A stretch of DNA of 64,000 nt from Klenkia marina (GTDB lineage: Bacteria > Actinomycetota > Actinomycetes > Mycobacteriales > Geodermatophilaceae): positions 62,001 through 126,000 of the forward strand of contig NZ_FMUH01000001.1 of the NCBI RefSeq assembly GCF_900101025.1, in the 5' to 3' direction. Of this stretch, positions 31,932 to 40,750 are shown piece by piece. The translations under genes and the position numbers were made by a program. The first letter of the stretch is position 1; each line of letters opens with the position of its first letter. A model generated the notes under the pieces. It had not been told where the DNA came from and did not search any database. It was given only the letters and a program-made list of their open reading frames with translations.

Positions 31932-33827
31932 TTACTCGCCGACCTTGGGCTTCTTGTTGCGCTGGCGGCCGCGGACGGTCTGGTCCAGCTCGACCTTGCG
32001 GATGCGGACGACCGTCGGGGTGACCTCGACGCACTCGTCCTCGGCGCAGAACTCCAGCGCCTGCTCCAGGTTGAGCACGCGCGGCGGGATCAGCCGCTCG
32101 AGCTCCTCGGAGGTGGACTTGCGCATGTTGGTGAGCTTCTTCTCCTTGGTGATGTTCACGTCCATGTCGTCGGGACGCGAGTTCTCACCGACCACCATGC
32201 CCTCGTACACCTCGGTGCCGGGCTCGACCATCATCTGGCCGCGCTCCTGCAGCGAGAACATCGAGTAGGTGGTGGCCACGCCGGAGCGGTCGGCCACCAG
32301 GGAACCGGTGGGCCGCGCGCGCATCTCGCCCAGCCACGGCTCGTAGCCCTCGAGCACGTGGTTGAACACGCCGGTGCCGCGGGTCTCGGTGAGGAACTCG
32401 GTGCGGAACCCGATGAGGCCGCGCGAGGGGGCGATGTACTCCATGCGCGCCCAGCCGGTGTCGTGGTGCACCAGGTTCTCCAGCCGGCCCTTGCGGATGG
32501 CCAGCGCCTGGGTCAGCGTGCCGACGTACTCGCCGGGGGTGTCGATGGTGACGCGCTCGACCGGCTCGTGCAGCTTGCCGTCGATGGTCTTGGTGACCAC
32601 CTGCGGGCGGCCGACGGTCAGCTCGAAGTCCTCGCGGCGCAGCTGCTCGACGAGGATGGCCAGGGCGAGCTCGCCGCGGCCCTGCATCTCCCAGGTGTCG
32701 GGGCGCTCGGTGGGCAGCATGCGCACCGAGACGTTGCCGACCAGCTCCTGGTCGAGGCGGTTCTTGATCAGGCGGGCGGTGACCTTCTTGCCCGACTTGC
32801 CCGAGATCGGCGAGGTGTTGATGCCCATCGTGATCGAGATCGAGGGCTCGTCGACGGTCAGCGCCGGCAGCGGGCGCGGGTCGTCGGGGTCGGCCAGGGT
32901 GTCGCCGATGCCGATGTCCTCGATGCCGGCGATGGCGACCAGGTCGCCGGGGCCGGCGCTCTCGGCCGGCACGCGGGTGAGGCCCTCGGTCGACAGCAGC
33001 TCGGTGATCTTGACCTTGGTGATGGTGCCGTCGACCTTGCACCAGGCCACCTGCTGGCCGCGCTTCATCTCACCGGAGTGGATGCGCAGCAGCGCGAGGC
33101 GGCCGAGGAACGGGGAGGCGTCGAGGTTGGTGACCTGCGCGCGCAGCGGCTCCTCGGCGTCGTACTCGGGGGCCGGGATGGTCTCCAGCAGGGTCTTGAC
33201 CAACGGGCCGAGGTCGGGGCTGTCGGGCACCGTGCCGTTCTCGGGCTTGGTGAGCGAGGCCTGGCCGGTGCGGCCGTTGCAGTAGACGATCGGGAACTCG
33301 AGCGACTCGGCGGGCAGGCCGGCGTCCTCGAGGAGCTCCATGAAGAGCTCGTAGCACTCGTCGACGACCTCCTCGATGCGGGCGTCGCCACGGTCGGTCT
33401 TGTTCACCGCGAGGATGACCGGCATCCCCTTGCCGAGGGCCTTGCGCAGCACGAAGCGGGTCTGCGGCAGCGGGCCCTCGGAGGCGTCGACGAGGAGCAC
33501 GACGCCGTCGACCATCGACAGGCCGCGCTCGACCTCACCGCCGAAGTCGGCGTGGCCGGGGGTGTCGACGATGTTGACCACGACGGGGTTGCCCTCGTCG
33601 TCGGCCAGCCGGATGGCGGTGTTCTTGGCGAGGATGGTGATGCCGCGCTCGCGCTCGAGGTCCATGGAGTCCATGACCCGGTCCTGCGTCGTGTCGTTGT
33701 CGGTGCCTTCGCCCTTGGCGCGGCCGAGGGCGCCGGCCTGCCGGAGCAGGGCGTCGACCAGGGTCGTCTTGCCGTGGTCGACGTGGGCGACGATCGCCAC
33801 GTTGCGCAGGTCGTTGCGGGTGGGCAT
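31932..33827 (-). CDS. typA: Translational GTPase TypA/BipA
   Basis: A 631-residue ribosome-associated GTPase. G motifs: AHVDHGKTTL (14-23), RERGITI, DTPGHADFGGE and NKTD. EF-G-like domains follow, with MQGRGELALAILVEQLRREDFEL, then the BipA-specific C-terminal domain (FNHVLEGYEPW, YSMFSLQERGQM, KEKKLTNMRKS). It acts in 50S assembly and stress or cold adaptation. Length is standard. No Shine-Dalgarno is obvious before ATG 33827. Confidence 0.97.
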   Translation of the reverse strand: MPTRNDLRNVAIVAHVDHGKTTLVDALLRQAGALGRAKGEGTDNDTTQDRVMDSMDLERERGITILAKNTAIRLADDEGNPVVVNIVDTPGHADFGGEVERGLSMVDGVVLLVDASEGPLPQTRFVLRKALGKGMPVILAVNKTDRGDARIEEVVDECYELFMELLEDAGLPAESLEFPIVYCNGRTGQASLTKPENGTVPDSPDLGPLVKTLLETIPAPEYDAEEPLRAQVTNLDASPFLGRLALLRIHSGEMKRGQQVAWCKVDGTITKVKITELLSTEGLTRVPAESAGPGDLVAIAGIEDIGIGDTLADPDDPRPLPALTVDEPSISITMGINTSPISGKSGKKVTARLIKNRLDQELVGNVSVRMLPTERPDTWEMQGRGELALAILVEQLRREDFELTVGRPQVVTKTIDGKLHEPVERVTIDTPGEYVGTLTQALAIRKGRLENLVHHDTGWARMEYIAPSRGLIGFRTEFLTETRGTGVFNHVLEGYEPWLGEMRARPTGSLVADRSGVATTYSMFSLQERGQMMVEPGTEVYEGMVVGENSRPDDMDVNITKEKKLTNMRKSTSEELERLIPPRVLNLEQALEFCAEDECVEVTPTVVRIRKVELDQTVRGRQRNKKPKVGE

Positions 33828-33960
33828 GGGGGAACGGCACCTCAGGAGCTCGGGAGTGCGCAGCGCTGCACGCCGCGGGGTCGCCGTCCGGCGACCCTCC
33901 CATGGTACGCGGCGCGAGGCCCCCTCCCGGCGTGTGCGCGGTCACCCTCCCCCGCCGTGG

Positions 33961-35010
33961 TCAGGCCAGCAGGTCGTCCAGGGCCGCGGGCTCCGGGGTG
34001 GCCGCCAGCTCGCAGCGGGCGCCGACCACCTGTTCCTGCCCGGGCGGCTCGACGGCCAGCCGGTCGGTGCGCTCGTCCACCCGGACCTCGATGCCCGCGG
34101 ACACCGCCAGCTCGGGGTCCAGCCGGGCCAGCACGTCGCCGCAGGTGCCGGTGAGCTCGGCGCGGACGTCGTCGTCGAACCGCTCTCCCGGTGCCGGTCG
34201 CCGCCCCTCGGGCAGGGCCAGGTCCACGTACTGCTGCGCGGCGGCCTCGCCCAGGGTGCAGGTGGTGGGCGCGCCCACCGGGGACGTGCACGACTGCAGG
34301 CTGGGCGGCAGCGGCTGGTCGGCCGACACGGCCCGCACGTCGACCCCGCCGTCGATGGTCCGCCCGGTCGGCGCCAGGTACACGCAGGCCACCCAGCGCT
34401 CACCGGCGTCCCACTGCTCGCGGGTGGGCAGGCGCACGGCCGGGCGCAGCGCCCAGCTGCGCGCGAAGCCCGCACCCATCGCCAGGGCATGGGCCTCGAC
34501 GGCGTCGAACTGGGCGCGGCAGCCGGGGGTGGCGCGGCTGCGCAGCTCGGCCTCGTCGTTGGCCGTCCGCCGGTCCTCCAGGGTCCACAGCCCCTGACCG
34601 CTGCTGTCGAAGGCCAGGTCGGCCGGGGCGAACCCGTCCGCGCCGACCACCACACCGCCGTGGGCCGCGCCGCAGTCCGCCGGGTCGCCGACCCCGGCGC
34701 CGTTGAGGTACCCCACCAGGTCGGTCACCGGGGCCAGGCAGTCGCCGACGACGGGCACCTCGGACCCGACCGGGGCCACCAGCGGCGCGACGGCGTCGAG
34801 GCCGGCCGGTGCCGCGCCGACCAGTCCCCGACCGGCGGGGGCGTCCAGACCGGGGACCTGGACGTCGGCCCCGGAGGCGGCGGACCCCGTCGACCCGGTG
34901 GCCCGCTCGTCGGCGGGCGCCTCGGGGTCGGTGCAGGCCGACACCAGCGCCAGGGCCAGCAGCACGGCCAGCAGCGGCAGGGCGCGGTGCGCGGAGCGGG
35001 TCGTCAGCAC
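33961..35010 (-). CDS. Septum-formation family lipoprotein
   Basis: A 349-residue protein starting at GTG 35010, with GGAG about 6 nt upstream. A lipoprotein signal with lipobox LVSAC is near residue 26. A Gly/Ala/Ser linker leads to two Cys-containing repeats (VGDCLAPV, CGAAHGG, WVACVYLAP, CTSPVGAPTTCTLGEAA, GTCGDVLARL) that resemble the actinobacterial septum formation domain PF13845. It is likely anchored outside the membrane with several disulfides. The cell-division role is inferred from the family name only. Confidence 0.65.
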   Translation of the reverse strand: MLTTRSAHRALPLLAVLLALALVSACTDPEAPADERATGSTGSAASGADVQVPGLDAPAGRGLVGAAPAGLDAVAPLVAPVGSEVPVVGDCLAPVTDLVGYLNGAGVGDPADCGAAHGGVVVGADGFAPADLAFDSSGQGLWTLEDRRTANDEAELRSRATPGCRAQFDAVEAHALAMGAGFARSWALRPAVRLPTREQWDAGERWVACVYLAPTGRTIDGGVDVRAVSADQPLPPSLQSCTSPVGAPTTCTLGEAAAQQYVDLALPEGRRPAPGERFDDDVRAELTGTCGDVLARLDPELAVSAGIEVRVDERTDRLAVEPPGQEQVVGARCELAATPEPAALDDLLA

Positions 35011-35068
35011 TGTTCTCCTCGGACTCGGAGCGCCACTCTGCCCGATCGGACCCCGTCCGGCCGGGCGA

Positions 35069-35404
35069 TCAGCGGTCGGCCACAGCGTGGGAGATCCCGG
35101 CGGCCACCGCGGTGACCGTGCCGACGGCCAGCCAAGCCGGCCAGCCGACCCCGATGGCCAGCACGTGGGCGAGCACGAACGCGACGAGGTAGACCACCGC
35201 GAGCCCGGCCGTGACGGCCCAGCCGCGCCGGCGCCGCCACAGCCACCCGGCAGCCACGCCGCCGGCGACGAACACTGCACCGCCGAGCGCCCGCACGCCG
35301 GTGCCCTGCGCGATGGCGAACCCGGCGGCCAGGCCGACCGCGACCGGGAGGGCACTGGGTAGGTCACGGGTCAGCGAGGAACGGGTGGGCGTGCTGGTCG
35401 ACAT
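35069..35404 (-). CDS. Small four-helix membrane protein, unknown function
   Basis: A 111-residue protein with a polar N-terminus rich in Ser/Thr and about four hydrophobic segments (20-34, 40-55, 63-80, 86-107) separated by a WLWRRRRGW basic turn. I do not recognise a family. It lies between the DsbA-like gene and the septum-formation gene on the same strand, so it may belong to their operon. Confidence 0.6.
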   Translation of the reverse strand: MSTSTPTRSSLTRDLPSALPVAVGLAAGFAIAQGTGVRALGGAVFVAGGVAAGWLWRRRRGWAVTAGLAVVYLVAFVLAHVLAIGVGWPAWLAVGTVTAVAAGISHAVADR

Positions 35405-35422
35405 GGTGCCCAGTGTCCCCGA

Positions 35423-36202
35423 TCAGCCGCGCTGGGCGGCCTGGACGGCGGCCGTGAGGCCGGCGGCGGTGCGGTCGGTGAGCGTCGTGCCGTCGACGAG
35501 GATGGTGGGCGTCGAGGTCACGCCGTCCTTCGACGCCTGCTCGGTGGCCCCCTTCACCCACTCGCCGTAGACCAGGTCCGTGATGTCGGTGCCGACGTCC
35601 TCACCGGTCGCGCCGGCCTGCTGCGCGAAGGCGACCAGCTGGTCGTCGGTGAGGCCGGCGCCGTCCCGCTCGTCGGGCTGGTTCGCGTAGAGCAGGTCGT
35701 GGAAGGTCTCGTAGGCCTCCGGGCCGGCGGTGGAGGCGACGACGGCGGCCGCGTTCAGCGCGCGGGTCGAGTAGTCGTCGTTCTGCGCCGAGTCCAGGAA
35801 CGCCATGCCGTGGTGGACGATCTTCACCGTGCCGGCGGTCGCCAGCTGCTCGAGGGTCGGCCCGGCGGCGTCCTCGAACTGCTTGCAGACCGGGCACTGG
35901 AAGTCCTCGTAGAGGTCGACCGTGACCGGGGCGTCGGCCTGGCCGACGGTGAACGTGTAGCCGTTGCCGCCCGCGGACGTGTTCCCCGGCCGCGCAGCGT
36001 CGGCGGCCACCGAGGACCGCGAGGTCTGGACGACGATCGTGACCACCACGGCGATGACCACCAGCACGGCGCCGACCGCGCCGCCGATGCGCACGCGGGT
36101 GCGTCGCCGCTCGGCGGCCTGCGCGGCGGCCTCGGCGGCCCGCTTGGCGGCGATGCGCTGCCGGGCGGCTTCCTTCTTGCCTGCACTGCGGGACGTGCTC
36201 AT
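35423..36202 (-). CDS. Membrane-anchored DsbA-like thiol-disulfide oxidoreductase
   Basis: A 259-residue protein: an Ala/Lys/Arg-rich cytosolic N-terminus (1-36), one membrane anchor (37-60), then a DsbA-like thioredoxin domain. The active site YEDFQCPVCKQFE is near residue 103 and the cis-Pro loop is VTSTPTILVDG. It probably oxidises or isomerises exported thiols. The start overlaps the MauE-like gene stop (ATGA), which links the two. Related actinobacterial proteins pair with VKOR or MauE partners. Confidence 0.87.
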   Translation of the reverse strand: MSTSRSAGKKEAARQRIAAKRAAEAAAQAAERRRTRVRIGGAVGAVLVVIAVVVTIVVQTSRSSVAADAARPGNTSAGGNGYTFTVGQADAPVTVDLYEDFQCPVCKQFEDAAGPTLEQLATAGTVKIVHHGMAFLDSAQNDDYSTRALNAAAVVASTAGPEAYETFHDLLYANQPDERDGAGLTDDQLVAFAQQAGATGEDVGTDITDLVYGEWVKGATEQASKDGVTSTPTILVDGTTLTDRTAAGLTAAVQAAQRG

Positions 36203-36672
36203 GGGGTCGCGGTCTCCAGACGGGTGGCGAGGGCGAGACGGGAGTGCGGCCAGCGGGCCAGGGCGAGCGCGACCAGCAGCATCGCGGTGTCCCGGGCGAC
36301 CTCGGCCGGGTAGGCGGTGTCGGCGGCGTCGACCTGGCCGCCGCCGCCGAAGCAGCCGCAGTCGATCTGCAGCCCGCGCGCCCAGGCCGAGACGATGCCG
36401 ACGAGGAAGACCACCAGCAGCGCCGCGGTGGCGAGCGCCGCCGTCCGCACGAACAGCCCGGCCAGCAGCGCGAGGCCGACGGCGATCTCGACCACCGGCA
36501 GCCCGAAGGCGACCGGCCCGACCAGCCCCTCGGGGAGCAGCTGGTAGGCGCGCACCGCACGGGCGGCAGCGGCCGGGTCGGGGAGCTTCAGCGCCCCGGC
36601 GACGACGAGGACGCCGCCCAGCAGCAGCCGGGCGGCCAGCGCCAGCCAGGGGCGCGCGACATCGATCCGCAC
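36199..36672 (-). CDS. MauE/DoxX-family redox membrane protein
   Basis: A 157-residue protein with four helices. ARLLLGGVLVVAGALKLPDP near the start and GLQIDCGCFGGGG near residue 108 are signatures of MauE-like proteins. The vicinal C-x-C is thought to shuttle disulfides to partner thioredoxins. The ATGA overlap with the DsbA-like gene supports a redox pair in which this protein recycles the DsbA-like partner. Confidence 0.8.
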   Translation of the reverse strand: MRIDVARPWLALAARLLLGGVLVVAGALKLPDPAAAARAVRAYQLLPEGLVGPVAFGLPVVEIAVGLALLAGLFVRTAALATAALLVVFLVGIVSAWARGLQIDCGCFGGGGQVDAADTAYPAEVARDTAMLLVALALARWPHSRLALATRLETATP

Positions 36673-36718
36673 GACCCCACAGTCGTCGCCCGACCCCCAG
36701 GAGTTCCTGGGGGCAGCC

Positions 36719-37486
36719 TCAGAGATCGCTGGCGAACGCCCGCACGCGGGCTGCGAACCGCTCGGGCTCGCGCAGGTGCGGGTGGTGGCCGAGGTCGGCG
36801 CCGGTCCCGTCGGTCCAGTGCTCGACGACGGCGGTGGGGATGCGGGCCGTCAGCCAGGCCGCGTAGTCCGGGCCCGGGTCCAGCCCGTGCAGGGAGAGCA
36901 CGGGCACGCGGACGGCGGCCGCGGTGCGCTCGACGAACGCCTCCAGGTCGCCGGGCGACCAGTCCAGCAGCGGCGTCCAGATACCGGTGACCACGTCCTG
37001 CCGGGGACGGCGGCGCGCGGCCAGCGCGGCGGCCTCGTCGCCGGGGGTGCTGCCCTGCATCGAGGCGAACATGGCCGCCATGAACCCCTCGAACTCGGGC
37101 GTGGAGCCGCGCAGCAGCGGCGCGGCCTGCTGCACGCCCGCCTGCAGCCCGCCCAGCGCAAGCGGCTGGTCGACGTCGACGACGCCGCGCACGGGGTGCC
37201 GGGCAGCCAGCACGACGGCGAGCAGCCCGCCGAGGGAGTGGCCGACGACGAGCGGTGGCTCGTCGGTGCCCACCGCGGCGGCGACGTCGTCGGCCATGTC
37301 CTCGAGGTCGTAGCCCTCGGCGCGCGGGGAATCACCGTGCCCGCGCAGGTCGACCTGCACGACGGAGGCCCACGGGGTGAGCAGCGGGACGACCGGGGCC
37401 CAGAAGGTGCGGTCCTCGGTGATCCCGTGAAGCAGAACGAGGCGGGGGCCCGAGCCCTGGACGGCGGTGGCGAGCTCCACGGTCAT
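36719..37486 (-). CDS. Alpha/beta hydrolase
   Basis: A 255-residue alpha/beta-fold hydrolase. The oxyanion region is LLHGITEDRTFW, the nucleophile elbow VVGHSLGG (Ser near 83) and VDLRGHGDSP. A late Asp in LDPGPDY and a His in DLGHHPHLREPE complete a likely triad. ATG 37486 gives the standard N-terminus. Substrate unknown. It is separated from the upstream yceI gene by a terminator hairpin. Confidence 0.83.
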   Translation of the reverse strand: MTVELATAVQGSGPRLVLLHGITEDRTFWAPVVPLLTPWASVVQVDLRGHGDSPRAEGYDLEDMADDVAAAVGTDEPPLVVGHSLGGLLAVVLAARHPVRGVVDVDQPLALGGLQAGVQQAAPLLRGSTPEFEGFMAAMFASMQGSTPGDEAAALAARRRPRQDVVTGIWTPLLDWSPGDLEAFVERTAAAVRVPVLSLHGLDPGPDYAAWLTARIPTAVVEHWTDGTGADLGHHPHLREPERFAARVRAFASDL

Positions 37487-37508
37487 GCGCGCATGGTGCC
37501 GGACGCGC

Positions 37509-37544
37509 GAGAGCCCCGGTACCCATCGGGGTGCCGGGGCTCTC
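37509..37544 (-). terminator. Hairpin terminator after yceI
   Basis: GAGAGCCCCGGTACCC pairs with GGGTGCCGGGGCTCTC, 16 base pairs with a single G-T, and a short loop. It begins 11 bases past the yceI stop. Confidence 0.65.
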
Positions 37545-37554
37545 GTCAGCTGCG

Positions 37555-38109
37555 TCAGGCGGTGCGGAGCACGGCCTCGATCTCGAGCTCGACGGAGATC
37601 TTGTCGCCGACGACGACGCCGCCGCCGTCCATGGGCATGTCGATGTCGACGCCGTACTCCTTGCGGGAGATCTCGGTCTTGCCGGAGAAGCCGGCGCGCG
37701 TGCCGCCGTAGGCGTCGGGGCCGAAGCCGTTGAGCTCGAGCTTCAGCTCGGTGGGCTTGGTGATGCCCTTGATGGTCAGGTCGCCCTCGACCACCCAGTC
37801 GTCGCCCTTGGCCTTGACGCCGGTGGAGCGGAAGGTCATGACGGTGTGGTTGCCGGTGTCGAAGAAGTCGGCCGACTTGATGTGGGCGTCGCGCTGCTCC
37901 TGGCGGGTGTCGATCGAGTCCATGTCGATCGTGGCCTCGACGGTGGAGGCGGTGGGGTCCTCGGCGGTCACGACGACGCCCTCGAACTTCGTGAAGTAGC
38001 CGCGCACCTTGCTGACCATCATGTGACGGACCGAGAAGCCCACGGTCGAGTGGCTGGCGTCGATGTCCCAGGTGCCGGCGAGGTAGCCGGGGATCTGCGT
38101 GCTGGTCAT
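37555..38109 (-). CDS. YceI family lipid/isoprenoid-binding protein
   Basis: A 184-residue lipocalin-like beta barrel without signal peptide. It begins PGYLAGTWDIDASHSTVGFSVRHM and continues with GYFTKFEG, HIKSADFFD and LTIKGITKP, all YceI hallmarks. The start at 38109 is fixed by GGAGA 6 nt upstream. YceI proteins bind polyprenyl chains or amphiphiles and are often stress-induced. A MarR regulator is divergent and shares the promoter region, and it is likely the controller. Confidence 0.92.
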   Translation of the reverse strand: MTSTQIPGYLAGTWDIDASHSTVGFSVRHMMVSKVRGYFTKFEGVVVTAEDPTASTVEATIDMDSIDTRQEQRDAHIKSADFFDTGNHTVMTFRSTGVKAKGDDWVVEGDLTIKGITKPTELKLELNGFGPDAYGGTRAGFSGKTEISRKEYGVDIDMPMDGGGVVVGDKISVELEIEAVLRTA

Positions 38110-38125
38110 GGTGGTCTCCAAGTCG

Positions 38126-38191
38126 TTGAGCGTTTGACTGCTTCGCCGGACCGTAGCGTAGTTGAAGGCTTGAGCATTCCGCTAGTACCCT
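38126..38191. promoter_or_regulatory. yceI-marR divergent control region with two TTGA-N4-TTGA pairs
   Basis: TTGA-N4-TTGA occurs at 38126-38137 and 38162-38173. TTGAAG (38162) and TACCCT (38186-38191) are 18 bp apart and form a promoter for marR that ends 7 nt before its ATG. The second TTGA pair overlaps that -35. TACGCT (38160-38155) is a -10 candidate for yceI. The repeats are candidate MarR sites. Confidence 0.45.
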
Positions 38192-38198
38192 TCGGAGC

Positions 38199-38693
38199 AT
38201 GTCCGCAGAGGTGTCGGCTCCGTCACAGCCGCGTTGGCTCAGCCCCGACGAGCAGCGCGCCTGGCGCGCCTGGCTGTACAGCACCCTGCTGCTGCAGGAG
38301 CGGCTCGACCGCGACCTCACCCGCAGCACCGGGATCTCCCATGCCTACTACGAGATCCTGGTGCAGCTCTCCGAGGCCCCTGACCGGGCGCTGCGCATGA
38401 GCGACCTCGCCGACCGCTGCCTGTCCTCGCGCAGCCGGCTCTCCCACGCCGTGTCGCGGCTGCAGGAGCGCGGCTGGGTCGCCCGACGCACGTGCGAGAC
38501 CGACGGCCGCGGCCAGCTCGCGGTGCTCACCGACGAGGGGTTCGGGGCCCTCGAGCAGGCCGCACCGGTGCACGTCGAGAGCGTGCGCAGCCACCTGTTC
38601 GACCAGCTGTCGGCCGAGCAGGTGGCCGCCCTCGAGGACGTCGGCCGCACCCTGCTCGCGCACCTCGACCCGCCGGCGGCTCAGCCGAAGTAG
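38199..38693 (+). CDS. MarR-family transcriptional regulator
   Basis: A 164-residue winged-helix protein. ISHAYYEILVQLSEAPDRAL and MSDLADRCLSSRSRLSHAVSRLQERGWV form the recognition helix region. The wing has CETDGRGQLAVLTDEG. It is expressed without a 5' leader from the promoter at 38162-38191 and probably represses yceI and itself. The last 13 bases overlap the convergent molybdopterin subunit gene. Confidence 0.9.
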   Translation: MSAEVSAPSQPRWLSPDEQRAWRAWLYSTLLLQERLDRDLTRSTGISHAYYEILVQLSEAPDRALRMSDLADRCLSSRSRLSHAVSRLQERGWVARRTCETDGRGQLAVLTDEGFGALEQAAPVHVESVRSHLFDQLSAEQVAALEDVGRTLLAHLDPPAAQPK

Positions 38694-40750
38694 CGGTCCG
38701 GCGTGATCGGCAGGTCGCGCACCCGGCGGCCGGTGGCGTGCCAGTAGGCGTTGCCGATCGCCGCGGCCGCGCCGACGATGCCGATCTCGCCGATGCCCTT
38801 GGCGCCCAGCGGGTTGTGCGCCTCGTCGACCTCGTCGAGCCAGTGGATGTCCATCGCACCGACGTCGGCGTGCGCAGCCACGTGGTACTCGGCCAGGTCG
38901 TGGTTGGCGAAGTGGCCGCGGCCGGCGTCGAGCACCGTCTGCTCGTGCAGCGCCATCGACAGCCCCATGGTCATGCCGCCCAGGAACTGCGACCGGGCGG
39001 TCACCGGGTTGATGATCCGGCCGGCGGCGAACACCCCGGTCATCCGCGGCACCCGCACCTCGCCGGAGTCGCGGTCGACGCGCACCTCGGCGAAGTGCGC
39101 CCCGAAGGCGTGGCTGGACAGCTGCTCGGCCTCCTCGCCGGGGCCGCTGGACCCCGTGACGGTCAGCCCGCCCGGCGGCACCTCGCGGTCGCGGAGCTCG
39201 TCGGCCGCGGCCAGGATCGCCGGACCCCACGAGGTGATCCCGGTGGAACCGCCGGCCCCCGAGGCCTTCGGCAGCCGACTGTCGGCGATGCGCAGGTCGA
39301 CCTGGTCCAGCGGCACGCGCAGGGCGTCGGCGGCGATCTGGGTGAGCGCCGTGCGCGCCCCGGTGCCGATGTCGCTGGCGTCGATGCTCACCACGTACGG
39401 CTGCCCGGGCACGGCCTGGATCCGGGCCTCGGACGGACGACGCCGGGTCGGGTAGGTCGCCGCGGCCACACCGGTGCCCACCAGCCACCGGCCGTCCTCG
39501 CGCACGCCGGGCCGCGGGTCGCGGCCGGCCCAGCCGAAGCGCTGCGCGCCCTCGGTCAGGCAGGCCACCAGGTTGCGGGTGCTCCACGGCACGTCGCGCT
39601 CGGGGTCACGGGCGGGCTCGTTGCGCAGCCGCAGCTCGACCGGGTCGATGCCCAGCTCGACCGCGAGCTCGTCGACCGCCGACTCCAGCGCGTACATGCC
39701 CGGGGTCTCCCCCGGCGCCCGCATGATCGTCGGCGGCGGCACGTCGAGGCGGGCCAGCCGGTGCGTGGTGCGCCGGGCGGGGGCGGCGTACATGAGCCGG
39801 GTGGCCGTGGCGGTCTGCTCGGCGAACTCGGCGTTCTGCGAGGTGTGCTCGACGACCTCGTGGCTGATCGCGGTGAGCGTGCCGTCGGGCTGCGCGCCCA
39901 GCCGCAGCCGCTGGATGGTCGGCGTGCGGTGCCCGACCAGGGTGAACATCTGCTGCCGGGTCAGCTCGACCTTCACGGTGCGACCGGTGACCTTCGCCGC
40001 CATGCCGGCGATCAGCTGGTGGACGTGCGTGAACGCCTTGGACCCGAACGCCCCGCCGACGTGCGGCGAGGTGATGTGCAGCTGGTCGGCCGTGATGCCG
40101 AACGCCTCGGTGATGACCGGCACGAGGTTGTGCGGGCCCTGGTTGGCGTCCCACATGCGCAGGACGTCGCCGTCCCACCGGGCGACGGTCGCGTGCATCT
40201 CGATCGGGTTGTTGTGCTGCACCGGGGTCGTGTAGGTGACGTCGACCGACACGGGTGCGGCGGCCAGCGCGGTGTCGACGTCCCCGATCACGGAGTCGGT
40301 CTCGAACCCGGCCATGAGCTGCTCGGGGGCGTAGAGGTCGGTGCGGTCGGCGGTCAGGACGACGTCCGGGGCGCCGGACTCGTAGGTGACCTGCACCCGG
40401 GCGGCGGCGTCGCGCGCGACCTCCGAGGTCTCGGCGACGACGGCGGCCACCGGCTCGCCGACGTACTGCACCTGCGGGCCCTGCAGCACCCGCAGCTCCT
40501 CGACGACGTCGCCGAGTCGGGGCGCGTCCTCGTGGGTGAGCACCGCGAGCACCCCGGGGACGGCGGTGGCCGCCGCGCTGTCGATCGCGGTGATCCGGCC
40601 GCGGGCCACGGTCGACTGCACGAGCGCGACGAACACCGCCTGGGCGCCGAGCTCGTGCTCGTAGGCGTAGGGCGCCCGGCCGCGCACCTTGTCCGGCCCC
40701 TCGAGGCGGCGGACGTCGCTGCCGACGGCCCGCTCAGTGGTGGCGGTCAT
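38681..40750 (-). CDS. Aldehyde oxidoreductase, molybdopterin-binding subunit (PaoC/YagR-like)
   Basis: A 689-residue large subunit of the xanthine-dehydrogenase family. It has GPDKVRGRAPYAYE, HVGGAFGSK, APGETPGMYALESAVDELA and the active-site Glu in NPLGAKGIGEIGIVGAAAAIG. Length (about 690 rather than 750-800) and motifs fit the PaoC/YagR branch, which oxidises aldehydes to acids. It forms a translationally coupled operon with the FAD and 2Fe-2S subunits. No XdhC-like maturation gene is adjacent. Confidence 0.88.
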   Translation of the reverse strand: MTATTERAVGSDVRRLEGPDKVRGRAPYAYEHELGAQAVFVALVQSTVARGRITAIDSAAATAVPGVLAVLTHEDAPRLGDVVEELRVLQGPQVQYVGEPVAAVVAETSEVARDAAARVQVTYESGAPDVVLTADRTDLYAPEQLMAGFETDSVIGDVDTALAAAPVSVDVTYTTPVQHNNPIEMHATVARWDGDVLRMWDANQGPHNLVPVITEAFGITADQLHITSPHVGGAFGSKAFTHVHQLIAGMAAKVTGRTVKVELTRQQMFTLVGHRTPTIQRLRLGAQPDGTLTAISHEVVEHTSQNAEFAEQTATATRLMYAAPARRTTHRLARLDVPPPTIMRAPGETPGMYALESAVDELAVELGIDPVELRLRNEPARDPERDVPWSTRNLVACLTEGAQRFGWAGRDPRPGVREDGRWLVGTGVAAATYPTRRRPSEARIQAVPGQPYVVSIDASDIGTGARTALTQIAADALRVPLDQVDLRIADSRLPKASGAGGSTGITSWGPAILAAADELRDREVPPGGLTVTGSSGPGEEAEQLSSHAFGAHFAEVRVDRDSGEVRVPRMTGVFAAGRIINPVTARSQFLGGMTMGLSMALHEQTVLDAGRGHFANHDLAEYHVAAHADVGAMDIHWLDEVDEAHNPLGAKGIGEIGIVGAAAAIGNAYWHATGRRVRDLPITPDRYFG

